Shown here one piece after another: positions 18,185 to 28,311 of a stretch of DNA of 64,000 nucleotides. The notes beneath the pieces were generated by a model, which searched no databases, was not told the origin of the DNA, and worked only from the letters and a program-made list of their open reading frames with translations. The first letter of the stretch is position 1. Every line of letters starts with the position of its first letter. The position numbers and the translations under genes were made by a program. The stretch covers positions 16,914 through 80,913 of the forward strand of contig CAUJHO010000001.1 in NCBI GenBank assembly GCA_963205025.1. Direction: 5' to 3'. This DNA comes from Pseudomonadota bacterium (GTDB lineage: Bacteria; Pseudomonadota; Alphaproteobacteria; Caulobacterales; Caulobacteraceae).

Positions 18185-19312
18185 ATGCAAACCAGACACT
18201 ACGTCGCAGGCGCTGTCGCGGCGCTGCTAACCGTCGCAGCGGGGCCGACCCTGGCCCAGCAACTGATCGCGCCCGACAGCACGGTCTCTGGGACCCTGGA
18301 TCGCCGCGACCCGGTGTCGTCCACGGGCGGTCGCTTCGACCGTTGGCGCGTCGATGCCTACGCCGGGGAGCTGGTGGTTCTGCGGATGGACTCCGGCGAC
18401 ATCGATTCCGTGATCCAGATCGGTCGGACCGGGCCTGGCGGGCAGTTTCACCAACTGGCGACGGACGATGACGGGGCCGGCTATCCCAATTCCCTGCTGC
18501 AGTTCCAGGCTGTCGAGGGCGGTACCTATGAGGTCCGTGCGACCAGCTTCGGGACTGATTCCTTCGGCGGCTACAGCCTCAGCCGCTCCAGCCATTGGGT
18601 CGACACCAGCGGCGGCGGTGGCATGACCCCGCTTCCCCTCGATGTGGGCGGCTATATCGACCTGGACGATCCGGTCGATGCCGATGGCCGCCACTACGAG
18701 GCCTGGCGCGTCCAACTCACCAACCAGCAGGTGATCCGTATCCGCCAGCAGTCCGATACGCTGGACTCCTGGGTCATGCTCGGCGTCCTTGGGGCCGATG
18801 GTGAATGGATCGGCCTGTTCCACGACGACGATTCCGGCGGTGAGCTGAACTCGGAATTCGTCTATCAGTCGGTCGCCAACGACGTCTTCGAGGTCCGGGC
18901 CTCGACCTATTCGCCCGGAGGCAGCGGCCCCTATCGCCTGATCGTCGAGGACGTCTCGGCCACGGCCGACGGCGGCATGAGCGCGGGCATGATCACCGGC
19001 GGCTGGCTGTCCACCACCGACAACTACACCGACGGCACCTATACCGAGTACCGCACCTTCTATGCGGTGGCCGGCCAGACCGTGACCGCGACCCTGCGGT
19101 CCAGCGAGTTCGATGCCTATCTTCGCGTCGGGCAATGGTCGGACGGCGCGTTCCACGAGATGTGGCGCGACGATGATTCCGGAGGCGGTGACACCGGTTT
19201 TGATGCCCAGACGACCTTCGTGGCCCCTTATACGGGCCTCTACACAGCAGCCCTGACCAGCTTCGGCGACGGGGAAGAGGGTCTGTTCAGCTTCGAGGTC
19301 CAGGCCTACTAG
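18185..19312 (+). CDS. Secreted protein with three PPC-like beta repeats
   Basis: A 375-residue protein with a signal peptide (VAGAVAALLTVAAGPTLAQ). It has three related beta-domain repeats of about 110 residues (roughly 27-135, 148-258, 268-375). Each carries an acidic loop (ATDDDGAGYPN, FHDDDSGGELN, WRDDDSGGGDT) and ends with a YEVRATSF / FEVRASTY / YTAALTSF strand. The folds resemble bacterial pre-peptidase C-terminal (PPC) domains, which usually sit behind a protease; here they stand alone. The acidic loops may bind calcium. It is probably periplasmic or exported; the role is unknown. Confidence 0.75.
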   Translation: MQTRHYVAGAVAALLTVAAGPTLAQQLIAPDSTVSGTLDRRDPVSSTGGRFDRWRVDAYAGELVVLRMDSGDIDSVIQIGRTGPGGQFHQLATDDDGAGYPNSLLQFQAVEGGTYEVRATSFGTDSFGGYSLSRSSHWVDTSGGGGMTPLPLDVGGYIDLDDPVDADGRHYEAWRVQLTNQQVIRIRQQSDTLDSWVMLGVLGADGEWIGLFHDDDSGGELNSEFVYQSVANDVFEVRASTYSPGGSGPYRLIVEDVSATADGGMSAGMITGGWLSTTDNYTDGTYTEYRTFYAVAGQTVTATLRSSEFDAYLRVGQWSDGAFHEMWRDDDSGGGDTGFDAQTTFVAPYTGLYTAALTSFGDGEEGLFSFEVQAY

Positions 19313-19384
19313 ACCGGACAACGGCCCAGCCCTCCCGCAACGGGGGGCTGGCGCCGGCCCGTCTCCTGCTGATACGCAAGGGGC

Positions 19385-20893
19385 ATGGAAACCGGTACCC
19401 TGATCGCCCTCGGGCTCTATTTCGCGCTGATGCTGGGCATCGGCATCTGGTCGTGGCGTCGCAGCACCAGCGATGTCTCGGGCTATATGCTCGGCGGGCG
19501 CCAGCTCGGCCCGGCCGTCTCGGCCCTGTCGGCCGGGGCCTCGGACATGAGCGGCTGGATCCTCATGGGCCTGCCGGGAGCCATGTATCTGACCGGCCTG
19601 TCGTCGGGCTGGATCGCGGTGGGGCTGCTGATCGGGGCCTGGGCCAACTATCAGGTCGTGGCCCCGCGCCTGCGCGTCTATACCCAGGTGGCCAACGACT
19701 CGATCACCCTGCCGGACTTCTTCGACAACCGGTTCCAGGATGGGACGCGCCTGCTGCGGATCGTCTCGGCGGTGGTCATCGTGACCTTCTTCACCCTCTA
19801 TACTTCGTCGGGCATGGTGGCCGGCGGCAAGCTGTTCCAGTCGGCCTTCGGCTTCGACTACGCCTGGGGCCTGTGGATCACGGCGGGCGTCGTGCTGGCC
19901 TACACCATGATCGGCGGCTTCATGGCCGTCAGCCTGACCGACTTCGTTCAGGGCTGCATCATGTTCGTGGCCCTGATCCTGGTGCCGGTGGTGGCGCTGG
20001 GCCATGTCGGCGGCATCAGTGGGGCGGCCGAGACCATCCGCAGCATCGATCCGGCGCGGCTGGATCTGTTCCAGGGCTTCACCCTTCTGGGCACCATCTC
20101 GGCCCTGGCCTGGGGCCTGGGCTATTTCGGCCAGCCGCACATCATCGTGCGTTTCATGGCGGTGCGCTCGGTGCGCGACATTCCGACCATGCGCAACATC
20201 GGCATGAGCTGGATGCTGGTGACCCTGGTCGGGGCCATGGCCACGGGCCTGGCCGGCCTGGCCTATGCCACCCGCACCGGCCTGGCGATCACAGACCCCG
20301 AGACCATCTTCATCGTGCTGTCGGATGTGCTGTTTGATCCGCTGATCACGGGCTTCTTGCTGGCGGCGATCCTGGCGGCGATCATGTCGACCATCTCCTC
20401 GCAGCTGCTGGTTTCGTCCAGCTCCCTGACCGAAGACTTCTACGCCACCTTCTTTCGCCGCAACGCCTCCCAGGGCGAGCTGGTGACGGTGGGCCGCTTG
20501 GCCGTGCTGGCGGTGGCCCTGGCGGCGATCTTTCTGGCCTACAGCCCTGACAGCAATGTCCTGGGCCTGGTCAGCCAGGCCTGGGCCGGCTTCGGCGCGG
20601 CCTTCGGCCCCCTGGTGATCCTCAGCCTGACCTGGCGGCGCATGACCCGCGCCGGGGCCCTTGCCGGCATGATCGTCGGGGCCGCGACCGTACTGATCTG
20701 GATCTATGCCCCGCTCGGCCCCGACGGCGGCAGCCTGTCCAGGGTCATCTACGAAATGGTCCCCGGCTTCGTGCTCAGCTTCCTGGCCATCGTCATCGTC
20801 AGCCTGATGGGCAAGGCGCCGTCGGATGCCATCGCCGCCGCCTTCGATGCCGTCGATGCCGAGGTGAAGGGCGCGGATACCGCCGCAAGCTGA
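19385..20893 (+). CDS. putP: Sodium/proline symporter
   Basis: SSS-family Na+/solute symporter of 502 residues with about 13 membrane segments. Features matching PutP are SGYMLGGRQLGPAVSALSAGASDMSGW near the N-terminus, AYTMIGGFMAVSLTDFVQG in the middle, LGYFGQPHIIVRFMA, and ISSQLLVSSSSLTEDFY. Proline as the substrate follows from this similarity; putA is not in the window. A weak GC hairpin without a U-tract lies upstream at about 19327-19350. Confidence 0.92.
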   Translation: METGTLIALGLYFALMLGIGIWSWRRSTSDVSGYMLGGRQLGPAVSALSAGASDMSGWILMGLPGAMYLTGLSSGWIAVGLLIGAWANYQVVAPRLRVYTQVANDSITLPDFFDNRFQDGTRLLRIVSAVVIVTFFTLYTSSGMVAGGKLFQSAFGFDYAWGLWITAGVVLAYTMIGGFMAVSLTDFVQGCIMFVALILVPVVALGHVGGISGAAETIRSIDPARLDLFQGFTLLGTISALAWGLGYFGQPHIIVRFMAVRSVRDIPTMRNIGMSWMLVTLVGAMATGLAGLAYATRTGLAITDPETIFIVLSDVLFDPLITGFLLAAILAAIMSTISSQLLVSSSSLTEDFYATFFRRNASQGELVTVGRLAVLAVALAAIFLAYSPDSNVLGLVSQAWAGFGAAFGPLVILSLTWRRMTRAGALAGMIVGAATVLIWIYAPLGPDGGSLSRVIYEMVPGFVLSFLAIVIVSLMGKAPSDAIAAAFDAVDAEVKGADTAAS

Positions 20894-20923
20894 CACGCCG
20901 GCCTTGCGTACACGCCTGACACT

Positions 20924-21208
20924 TCAGGGAACATGCTCTGCCACCCCGTCGTCGGGCAGGCCCATGTCCGTGCGCCAGTCCTGGCGATAGAGCTTCAGCA
21001 TGGCGGCATCCATCACGCCCAGGGTGCGCAACCGTCCATCCTCGTGCCACAGCGGCAGGTCCAGCCCCCGCGCCTCCAGCCGGGCGCGATCTTGGCCACG
21101 GCATCGGCTCCGCAATGATGCGCTCGCCATTCCAGCACAAAACCAATGTGCCACAGGGGAACCGACCCCAGGTCCCCCGACATCATTGCCGCCGCCAACG
21201 TGGCCTCG
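20924..21208 (-). pseudogene. Frameshifted gene remnant of unknown family
   Basis: Two overlapping minus-strand frames read like one broken protein. Upstream part, about 21208-21095: LAAAMMSGDLGSVPLWHI and FVLEWRAHHCGADAVAK. Downstream part in the next frame, about 21100-20924: LEARGLDLPLWHEDG, RLRTLGVMDAAML and KLYRQDWRTDMGLPDDG. The frame changes near 21096-21100. I do not recognise the protein. This roughly 300-base stretch between putP and the island otherwise holds nothing I can identify. Confidence 0.35.
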
Positions 21209-21481
21209 CTATCCCAACCCGATGCGCCGATCGGTCCCGCGCCCGCCGAATGAAAGCCAGCCCCTGTCCCGCAAGACCTGAAGCTGCTGCCTGATCTTGG
21301 GTCGAACGTTGTGGTTGTCGGGGTAAAGGGCCGACAACCGCGCCGCGCTACAGGACGGGCAAAACAAATGCGCCGAGACCCAGCCTTCGGATAGGGCGCG
21401 GACTTTCTGGGTCGACCCCTTGAAGACGGCCTGTTGCTCAGCGAAGCCGGGATTGCTCCAGTGGTGGTCGATCTCCGCCAT
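21209..21481 (-). CDS. Internally deleted DpnI-family protein (nuclease core missing)
   Basis: A 90-residue protein joining the two ends of a DpnI-type methyl-directed endonuclease. The N-terminal part FKGSTQKVRALSEGW and LFCPSCS matches the start of DpnI (a QKxR-x-LTEDWV segment and the first CPxC pair). The C-terminal part KIRQQLQVLRDRGWLSFGGRG matches the recognition-helix and wing end of DpnI. About 165-170 central residues, including the second zinc-binding pair and the D...ExK catalytic site, are absent; the junction is near the Ser-Ala-Ala after CPSC. The ATG at 21481 overlaps the cyclase stop (TGATG). It is either a decayed third operon gene or a non-cutting remnant; nuclease activity is not expected. 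Confidence 0.7.
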   Translation of the reverse strand: MAEIDHHWSNPGFAEQQAVFKGSTQKVRALSEGWVSAHLFCPSCSAARLSALYPDNHNVRPKIRQQLQVLRDRGWLSFGGRGTDRRIGLG

Positions 21482-22608
21482 CAAGAGGACTTGTCGTCCG
21501 AGTCTTCCTCTTGAAATTTAGAAAGTAGGCCCAGAATCACGCTGACCCGTTCCTGCCATTTATCTTCGTCTACAGGTTGATCAATGCCTAGATCGGCCCC
21601 CTCTGCAGGTCCTTCAGAGGCCGAGTCATCCTCCAAGTAAAAGTTCTTTATCAAGTTTGAGTGTAGTTCGTCCCACCACTCAGGTTTCTTGGATATCTGC
21701 TGCTCCGTTGGGCTCTGTATGAATGGACGATGAGTGTATATGTCGTGTTCTTCGTAAAAAGCGTCACAATATCGTCTAATATCGTCACGAGCCGCTTCGC
21801 GGTGACCTGTTAGCCTGTCTTCATGATAGTCAATTGAGTCTTCTTTGCTGAGATCTATCCAGAAAAGAGGATAGTTAACGCCACCAAGCACTCCTTTGAG
21901 TGGGCGAGAGCCGTCATAGAATATTCGAAAATCTCCAATCAGCCCGCTTTGGGTGGGGCTTGTTAGAGCCAGTATGTAGGGAATCCCGACGCTCAAAACA
22001 AATTTCCGAGGCGTCGCGTAACTCGCTACCCGGAAGCCGATATCTATCGATGGCCCGACGTAATCTATCGAAAGTTGGCTGCTTTCTGTGTTAGCATAAT
22101 GCTCGTTGAGAAGTAAGCCGCTAGATTTATTGTAGTCGTCTTGATTTTCGAGTTCTTCTTTATGTGAAAGAACCACTTCCTTGTTTCGAACGGGAAATCC
22201 AGCAAGCCAAGCTGCGCACTTGATATCGAGGCTAGAATTACGAAGTTTGACGAAGTTCCTCATCTCTTCGACAGCCTCTACCCAACAGTGGAGGGTCACG
22301 GCAAGTTGCCGGTGATCAGTTAGGACTTTCTCGAAAATTACCTCGTCGCCAATTGTCTTCCAAAGCTCAGGCTCATCTCCGAAGCAATCGTCATTGTCAG
22401 GCCACTTCCCCCGTCGTTCAGCCCAACACTGCGAAAGGGATTGGCGGGCTACTACGTAGAAGCCCTGAATTACGGAAAACCACGCGTAGTGCTTTCGCAA
22501 GTCGCCGACATCGACCGGGCCACGTGTCTGCTTTAGCGCGGTTGAACCTACAATGTCAGCACTGAGAAACAGCCTCAGTCTAGGTCGCAGAAACTCAGGA
22601 CACTCCAC
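21481..22608 (-). CDS. Class III nucleotidyl cyclase homologue
   Basis: A 375-residue soluble protein with a class III cyclase domain at about 11-215. The metal-binding Asp pair is visible as Asp18 (FLSADIVGST) and Asp88 (KTIGDEVIF). Lys84 and Asp182 (SIDYVGPS) occupy the positions that select adenine in adenylyl cyclases. The transition-state Arg193 is present (IDIGFRVAS), but the partner Asn is Asp189. The acidic C-terminal 150 residues are of unknown fold. The coding GC is far below its neighbours, a sign of transfer. It starts six bases after the protease gene and is coupled to the DpnI remnant. Pycsar defence cyclases belong to this superfamily, so a signalling role in defence is plausible but unproven. 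Confidence 0.72.
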   Translation of the reverse strand: MECPEFLRPRLRLFLSADIVGSTALKQTRGPVDVGDLRKHYAWFSVIQGFYVVARQSLSQCWAERRGKWPDNDDCFGDEPELWKTIGDEVIFEKVLTDHRQLAVTLHCWVEAVEEMRNFVKLRNSSLDIKCAAWLAGFPVRNKEVVLSHKEELENQDDYNKSSGLLLNEHYANTESSQLSIDYVGPSIDIGFRVASYATPRKFVLSVGIPYILALTSPTQSGLIGDFRIFYDGSRPLKGVLGGVNYPLFWIDLSKEDSIDYHEDRLTGHREAARDDIRRYCDAFYEEHDIYTHRPFIQSPTEQQISKKPEWWDELHSNLIKNFYLEDDSASEGPAEGADLGIDQPVDEDKWQERVSVILGLLSKFQEEDSDDKSS

Positions 22609-22614
22609 GGCTGG

Positions 22615-23148
22615 TTAAGCCAGCCCGAGTTGGCGCGCGCGAATCTCAGCGGCGGGTAGCGACACATCTAGTTCGGCCGCAACTGCAGCCACGTTCCGCA
22701 GTCTTTGAAAGGCTTCGCGGAAATGCGCTTCAGGCATCAGAAATCCAGAGGCAAACCAGTTCGCCTCCCACTCAACCCGCTCTGATCCCTTCCTCAGCGC
22801 ATACATCCGCTCGGGCGGATTTTCGCCATGAGAGTGCTTCCAGACGTAGTGAAGAACGTAGTGACCTAGCTCGTGAGCGATCGTAAACCGGTCACGCACT
22901 CCGCTGGTGTGAGCGGGCACTATAATCCGAAAGTCGTCATGCGCGTCCACGTAAAGACTGCCGGACCGCTCCGGATCTTCCATGAGCGTATCCTGAACGG
23001 TTACGGTGCCCCCGATGCGTTCAACCAATGCATGGATGTCGTCGCCCGGCTTATGCTCTAGCTGGTTGGCAACGGACTCGGCCAAGCTGTAGACCTGCCG
23101 CTTTGGGAGGAAGCAGGGAGTGGCTTCTTCATATCCCGCGATGCGCAT
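22615..23148 (-). CDS. ImmA/IrrE-family metallopeptidase
   Basis: A 177-residue zinc protease. The active-site helix is FTIAHELGHYVLHYVW (His92, Glu93, His96), and the third ligand region is VEWEANWFASGFLMPE (a Glu at 126 or 128). The C-terminal part (LRNVAAVAAELDVSLPAAEIR) is the helical segment usual in this family. ImmA and IrrE/PprI cleave specific transcriptional repressors after a stress signal; no repressor gene is adjacent. The frame extends to a TTG at 23190, but the ATG at 23148 gives a family-like start (MRIAGYEEA). It is the first gene of the island operon, 65 bp from a LexA-type box. Confidence 0.82.
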   Translation of the reverse strand: MRIAGYEEATPCFLPKRQVYSLAESVANQLEHKPGDDIHALVERIGGTVTVQDTLMEDPERSGSLYVDAHDDFRIIVPAHTSGVRDRFTIAHELGHYVLHYVWKHSHGENPPERMYALRKGSERVEWEANWFASGFLMPEAHFREAFQRLRNVAAVAAELDVSLPAAEIRARQLGLA

Positions 23149-23212
23149 GACGGTGGTGATTCTCCGCTCGTGGATCGGAACGTAACACAAACGACGTTAA
23201 CAATCCACCAAT

Positions 23213-23227
23213 GTTCGCGGTATGTTC
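23213..23227. promoter_or_regulatory. LexA-type (SOS) box before the protease-cyclase operon
   Basis: GTTC-GCGGTAT-GTTC is an exact match to the alphaproteobacterial LexA operator GTTC-N7-GTTC. It lies 65 bp ahead of the protease start and 13 bp beyond the uvrB stop. Relative to the operon it reads GAAC-N7-GAAC, the reverse orientation of the uvrB box. About one match per 64 kb is expected by chance at this GC, so position is the main argument. Confidence 0.55.
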
Positions 23228-23239
23228 CGCAAAGTGCTC

Positions 23240-25561
<2,322 letters not shown>

Positions 25562-25646
25562 GAACGCCAATGTAGGGCGCGCGGGGGCGGAGGGCTAGGT
25601 GGGGGCACCGCCTTGACGAATCGCGCCCCGGGGGAGGTCATGGGGG

Positions 25647-26396
25647 ATGGTGCGCGGATGCAGACCCTGGGCGACGGTGGCCGTGCTGGCGCTGTTGGCG
25701 GCGTGTGGCGGGCCGAGGTATGCGCCGGGGCCAGGGCCGACCCCGCCGGTTCAACCGACCCGGCCGACCTCTCCGGGCGGGCAAGGCAGCGGCCTGATCA
25801 ATCAGCGGGTCGACGACCGGACCATGGACCGGATCACCGCGGCGGTCGGCAACTATCGGCAGTGTTTTTCCGAACTGGCGGCGGCGCGGGTCGACTTCAG
25901 CCCGATGCCGGACCGCGACGACGGCACCGGCTGTGCCTATGTCGATGCCGGGCTGGTGACGGTGGACTGGGGCACGGTGGCGCGGCTGAGCCCGGCGCAG
26001 CCGCTGCTGAGTTGTCCGGCGGCCCTGGCCATGTCGATCTGGCGGCGCCAGGTGGTCGAGCCGGCGGCACGCGACATCTTTGGCTCGGATGTGGTCCAGA
26101 TCGATCTGATGGGGGCCTATTCGTGCCGCAATGTGAACGGCGCGGCGACGGGCCGGCGCAGCGCCCACGCGCGGGCCAATGCGCTGGACTTCGGCGGGGT
26201 GCGCCTGCGCAACGGGCGGCGCATCACGGTTCAGGCCGGCTGGTCCGGGGCCGAGGACGAGGCCCGGTTCCTCAGGCGGGTGCGCGACGAAAGCTGCCGG
26301 ATCTACGGCACGGTGCTCAGCCCCGACTACAACGCCGCCCACCGTGACCACCTGCACCTGGAAATCCGCGAGGCGACCTGGACCATGTGCCGTTAA
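25647..26396 (+). CDS. Extensin-like C-terminal domain lipoprotein
   Basis: A 249-residue protein with a lipobox (VLALLAAC, Cys20) and a Pro-rich linker to about residue 48. The rest matches the extensin-like C-terminal domain (PF06904): GAYSCRNVNG, SAHARANALDFGGVRL, TVQAGWSG, and CRIYGTVLSPDYNAAHRDH followed by LHLE. The His residues and this fold resemble peptidoglycan-acting LAS-type peptidases, so a cell-wall role is likely, though unproven. GGAGG (25633-25637) precedes the ATG. Its stop overlaps the convergent MarR stop. Confidence 0.85.
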   Translation: MVRGCRPWATVAVLALLAACGGPRYAPGPGPTPPVQPTRPTSPGGQGSGLINQRVDDRTMDRITAAVGNYRQCFSELAAARVDFSPMPDRDDGTGCAYVDAGLVTVDWGTVARLSPAQPLLSCPAALAMSIWRRQVVEPAARDIFGSDVVQIDLMGAYSCRNVNGAATGRRSAHARANALDFGGVRLRNGRRITVQAGWSGAEDEARFLRRVRDESCRIYGTVLSPDYNAAHRDHLHLEIREATWTMCR

Positions 26397-26887
26397 GCGG
26401 CTTCCAGCGACATCGCCAGCTTTGCCAGCAGGCCTGAGAGGGTTTCGATCTCCGCGTCGGTGAGGGCCGACAGTATCTGACTTTCGAGGGCCATATCCTG
26501 TCGGAACAGGATTTCGGTGAGCGTCCGCCCGGCTTCGGTCAGCTGAACGCGTTTTGAGCGCGCGTCTTCGGGGCAGGGAATACGCCGGACCCAGCCGGCC
26601 TTCTCCAGTCGAAGCAGACGGTCGGTCAGGCCGCCGGACGAGATCATCAGGGACCTGAACAGCTCGGTGGGGCGCTGGCTGTAGGGCGCGCCGGCGCGCA
26701 GCAGAGTGGCCAGCACATCGAACTCGCCACTGTCCAGCCCGTGCTCGGCAAACAGGGCCTCGATGCGGGGGCGGGCCGCCAGGGTGATCCAGCGGGCGCG
26801 TCCCAGCACCGCCATGCCGCGTGTGTCGAGGTCGGGCAGTTCCTTGCGCCATTGGGCCTGACGCCGGCCGGTCCGATCCTGATCCAT
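26393..26887 (-). CDS. MarR-family transcriptional regulator
   Basis: A 164-residue winged-helix regulator. The recognition helix region is LMISSGGLTDRLLRLEKAG, and the wing is WVRRIPCPEDARSKRVQLTEAG, both typical of MarR. The N-terminal and C-terminal helices (ALTDAEIETLSGLLAKLA) form the dimer interface. It is divergent from the interrupted metallo-hydrolase and cupin genes, with two palindromes in between that are its probable operators. The inducer is unknown. Confidence 0.9.
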   Translation of the reverse strand: MDQDRTGRRQAQWRKELPDLDTRGMAVLGRARWITLAARPRIEALFAEHGLDSGEFDVLATLLRAGAPYSQRPTELFRSLMISSGGLTDRLLRLEKAGWVRRIPCPEDARSKRVQLTEAGRTLTEILFRQDMALESQILSALTDAEIETLSGLLAKLAMSLEAA

Positions 26888-26899
26888 GGCTGTTCCGGT

Positions 26900-26943
26900 T
26901 ATCTTGACATCGAGATAAAGCGATATATCTTGATCTCAAGATA
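26900..26943. promoter_or_regulatory. Twin palindromic operators of the MarR regulator
   Basis: Two 18-bp inverted repeats: TATCTTGACATCGAGATA (26900-26917, one mismatch) and TATCTTGATCTCAAGATA (26926-26943, perfect arms of eight). Centres are 26 bp apart. They fill the gap between the divergent marR-like gene and the hydrolase gene, as expected for autorepression and control of both directions. Confidence 0.8.
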
Positions 26944-26977
26944 AATCGTCCGTGGCGAAGATCAAGGGAGATGAGAG

Positions 26978-27808
26978 ATGAGTCCGTCATTCGATACGCG
27001 GGCAGGCTGCTGGTCCTGTGAAACCTGCGGGGTGCAACAGCCGCCGTCAGACACGCCCCCGCTGCGCTGCGTGATCTGCGAGGACGAGCGCCAGTACGTC
27101 GGCTGGTCCGGCCAGCGGTGGGTGGAGCGTGCGGCGCTCGTCGGCATGCAGACGACGCAGATGGAAGAGACGCACGGCGTCACGACCCTGGTGCTGTCGC
27201 CCGGCATTGCCATCAATCAGCGCGCCTTCCTGATCCCGACGCCGCAAGGCCAGATCCTGTGGGAGTGTCTGGCGGCGGTGACGCCCGATGCGCTGGCGGC
27301 GATCCGGGCGAGAGGTCCCGTGCGCGCCATCGCCATCTCGCATCCGCATTTCTATGGAGCCATGGCCGACTGGAGCGAGGCCCTGTGAGGTGTGCCGGTC
27401 TATGTGCATAGGGCGGACGCGGCCTGGATCCAGCGCCGGCCCGACAATCTGGTGCTGTGGTCGGAGGATCGGCTGGCGCTGACCGACGAGGTCGAGCTGG
27501 TGCATCTGGCCGGCCATTTCGCCGGCAGTACGGGCCTGTGGTGGAAGACCGGGCCGCGACCAGGCGGGGCGCTGTTCCCGGGCGACGCGGTGCAGGTGTC
27601 CAGCGACCGGCGCTTCGCGTCCTTCATGTACAGCTATCCGAACCACATCCCGCTGGGGCCGGACGCCTTGTCGGACCTTCGCGGGCGGGTCGAGGCCATG
27701 GCCTTTGAGGATGTGTTCGGCTTCAGCCCCGGTCGCGAGATGATCGGCGATGCCCGTACCAAGCTGACCGCCTCATTCGACCGCTATGCGCGCGCCATCG
27801 CGGCGTGA
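26978..27808 (+). pseudogene. MBL-fold metallo-hydrolase with zinc-ribbon N-terminus, interrupted by UGA
   Basis: One continuous frame of 276 codons carries an in-frame TGA at 27386-27388. Before it are a CxxC...CxxC zinc ribbon (CWSCETCG, CVICEDE) and the metal motif ISHPHFYGAM. After it are GVPVYVHRADAAW, LAGHFAGSTGLWW and LFPGDAVQV, the remaining MBL elements. The TGA falls where related proteins seem to have Gly or another small residue before GVPVY, so a GGA-to-TGA nonsense change is the simple reading. Either the gene is recently dead, or two fragments are made. It is controlled by the MarR operators and lies 25 bp before the cupin gene. Confidence 0.7.
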
Positions 27809-27833
27809 TCCGAACTCGAAGAGGAGATGTGCC

Positions 27834-28280
27834 ATGACACACGATCAGCCCGCCCTGAACCCCGAGACGATTCCCTGGGTGCCCCTGAGGCAAGGGCTGT
27901 CGATGCGACCGCTGAGGTTTGAGCGGTCGGGCTATTCGCTGCAACTGCGCCTGGAACCGGGCACAAGGATCGGCCCGCATCGCCACACGGGGCCGGTTCA
28001 TGCCTTGAACCTGAGCGGTGCGCGCCGCCTGATCGAGGCGGACGAGATCGTCGAGCCGGGGGACTTTGTCTATGAGCCCGCCGGCAACACCGACAGCTGG
28101 GAGTGTTTCGGCGATGCGCCCTGCGTGGTCCAGATCACCCTGAGAGGGCGGGTCGAATATCTGGATGACGCCGGCGCGGTCATCGACCATTCCGACAGCC
28201 AGACGGCCGAGGTCGCCTATCGGGCTCACTGCGCCTCCTTGGGCATCGCACCTGATGAGCGGATCATCGGTTCGCAGTGA
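27834..28280 (+). CDS. Cupin protein, dihydroxyacetophenone-dioxygenase-like
   Basis: A 148-residue single-domain cupin. The metal-binding motif is RIGPHRHTGPVHALNLSG, followed by GDFVYEPAGNTDSWEC. These and the RPLRFERSGY start resemble the 2,4'-dihydroxyacetophenone dioxygenase family, which cleaves a C-C bond with iron; substrate assignment is tentative. GAGGAG lies 8-13 bases before the ATG. It forms a unit with the interrupted hydrolase behind the MarR operators. Confidence 0.78.
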   Translation: MTHDQPALNPETIPWVPLRQGLSMRPLRFERSGYSLQLRLEPGTRIGPHRHTGPVHALNLSGARRLIEADEIVEPGDFVYEPAGNTDSWECFGDAPCVVQITLRGRVEYLDDAGAVIDHSDSQTAEVAYRAHCASLGIAPDERIIGSQ

Positions 28281-28311
28281 GACAGGATGAGGTAGCGATC
28301 TTTGCGCCGCT

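Noticed and set aside
18227..20896. 889-codon open frame on the minus strand
   Set aside because: Antisense to the PPC-repeat gene and putP; composition is His/Gly/Asp/Arg-rich shadow sequence with no domain.
21209..21481. Functional DpnI nuclease
   Set aside because: The catalytic region and one zinc-binding pair are missing.
27386..27388. UGA as selenocysteine codon
   Set aside because: Related proteins appear to have Gly here rather than Cys, there is no obvious adjacent stem-loop, and the selenium genes in the window serve tRNA selenation.
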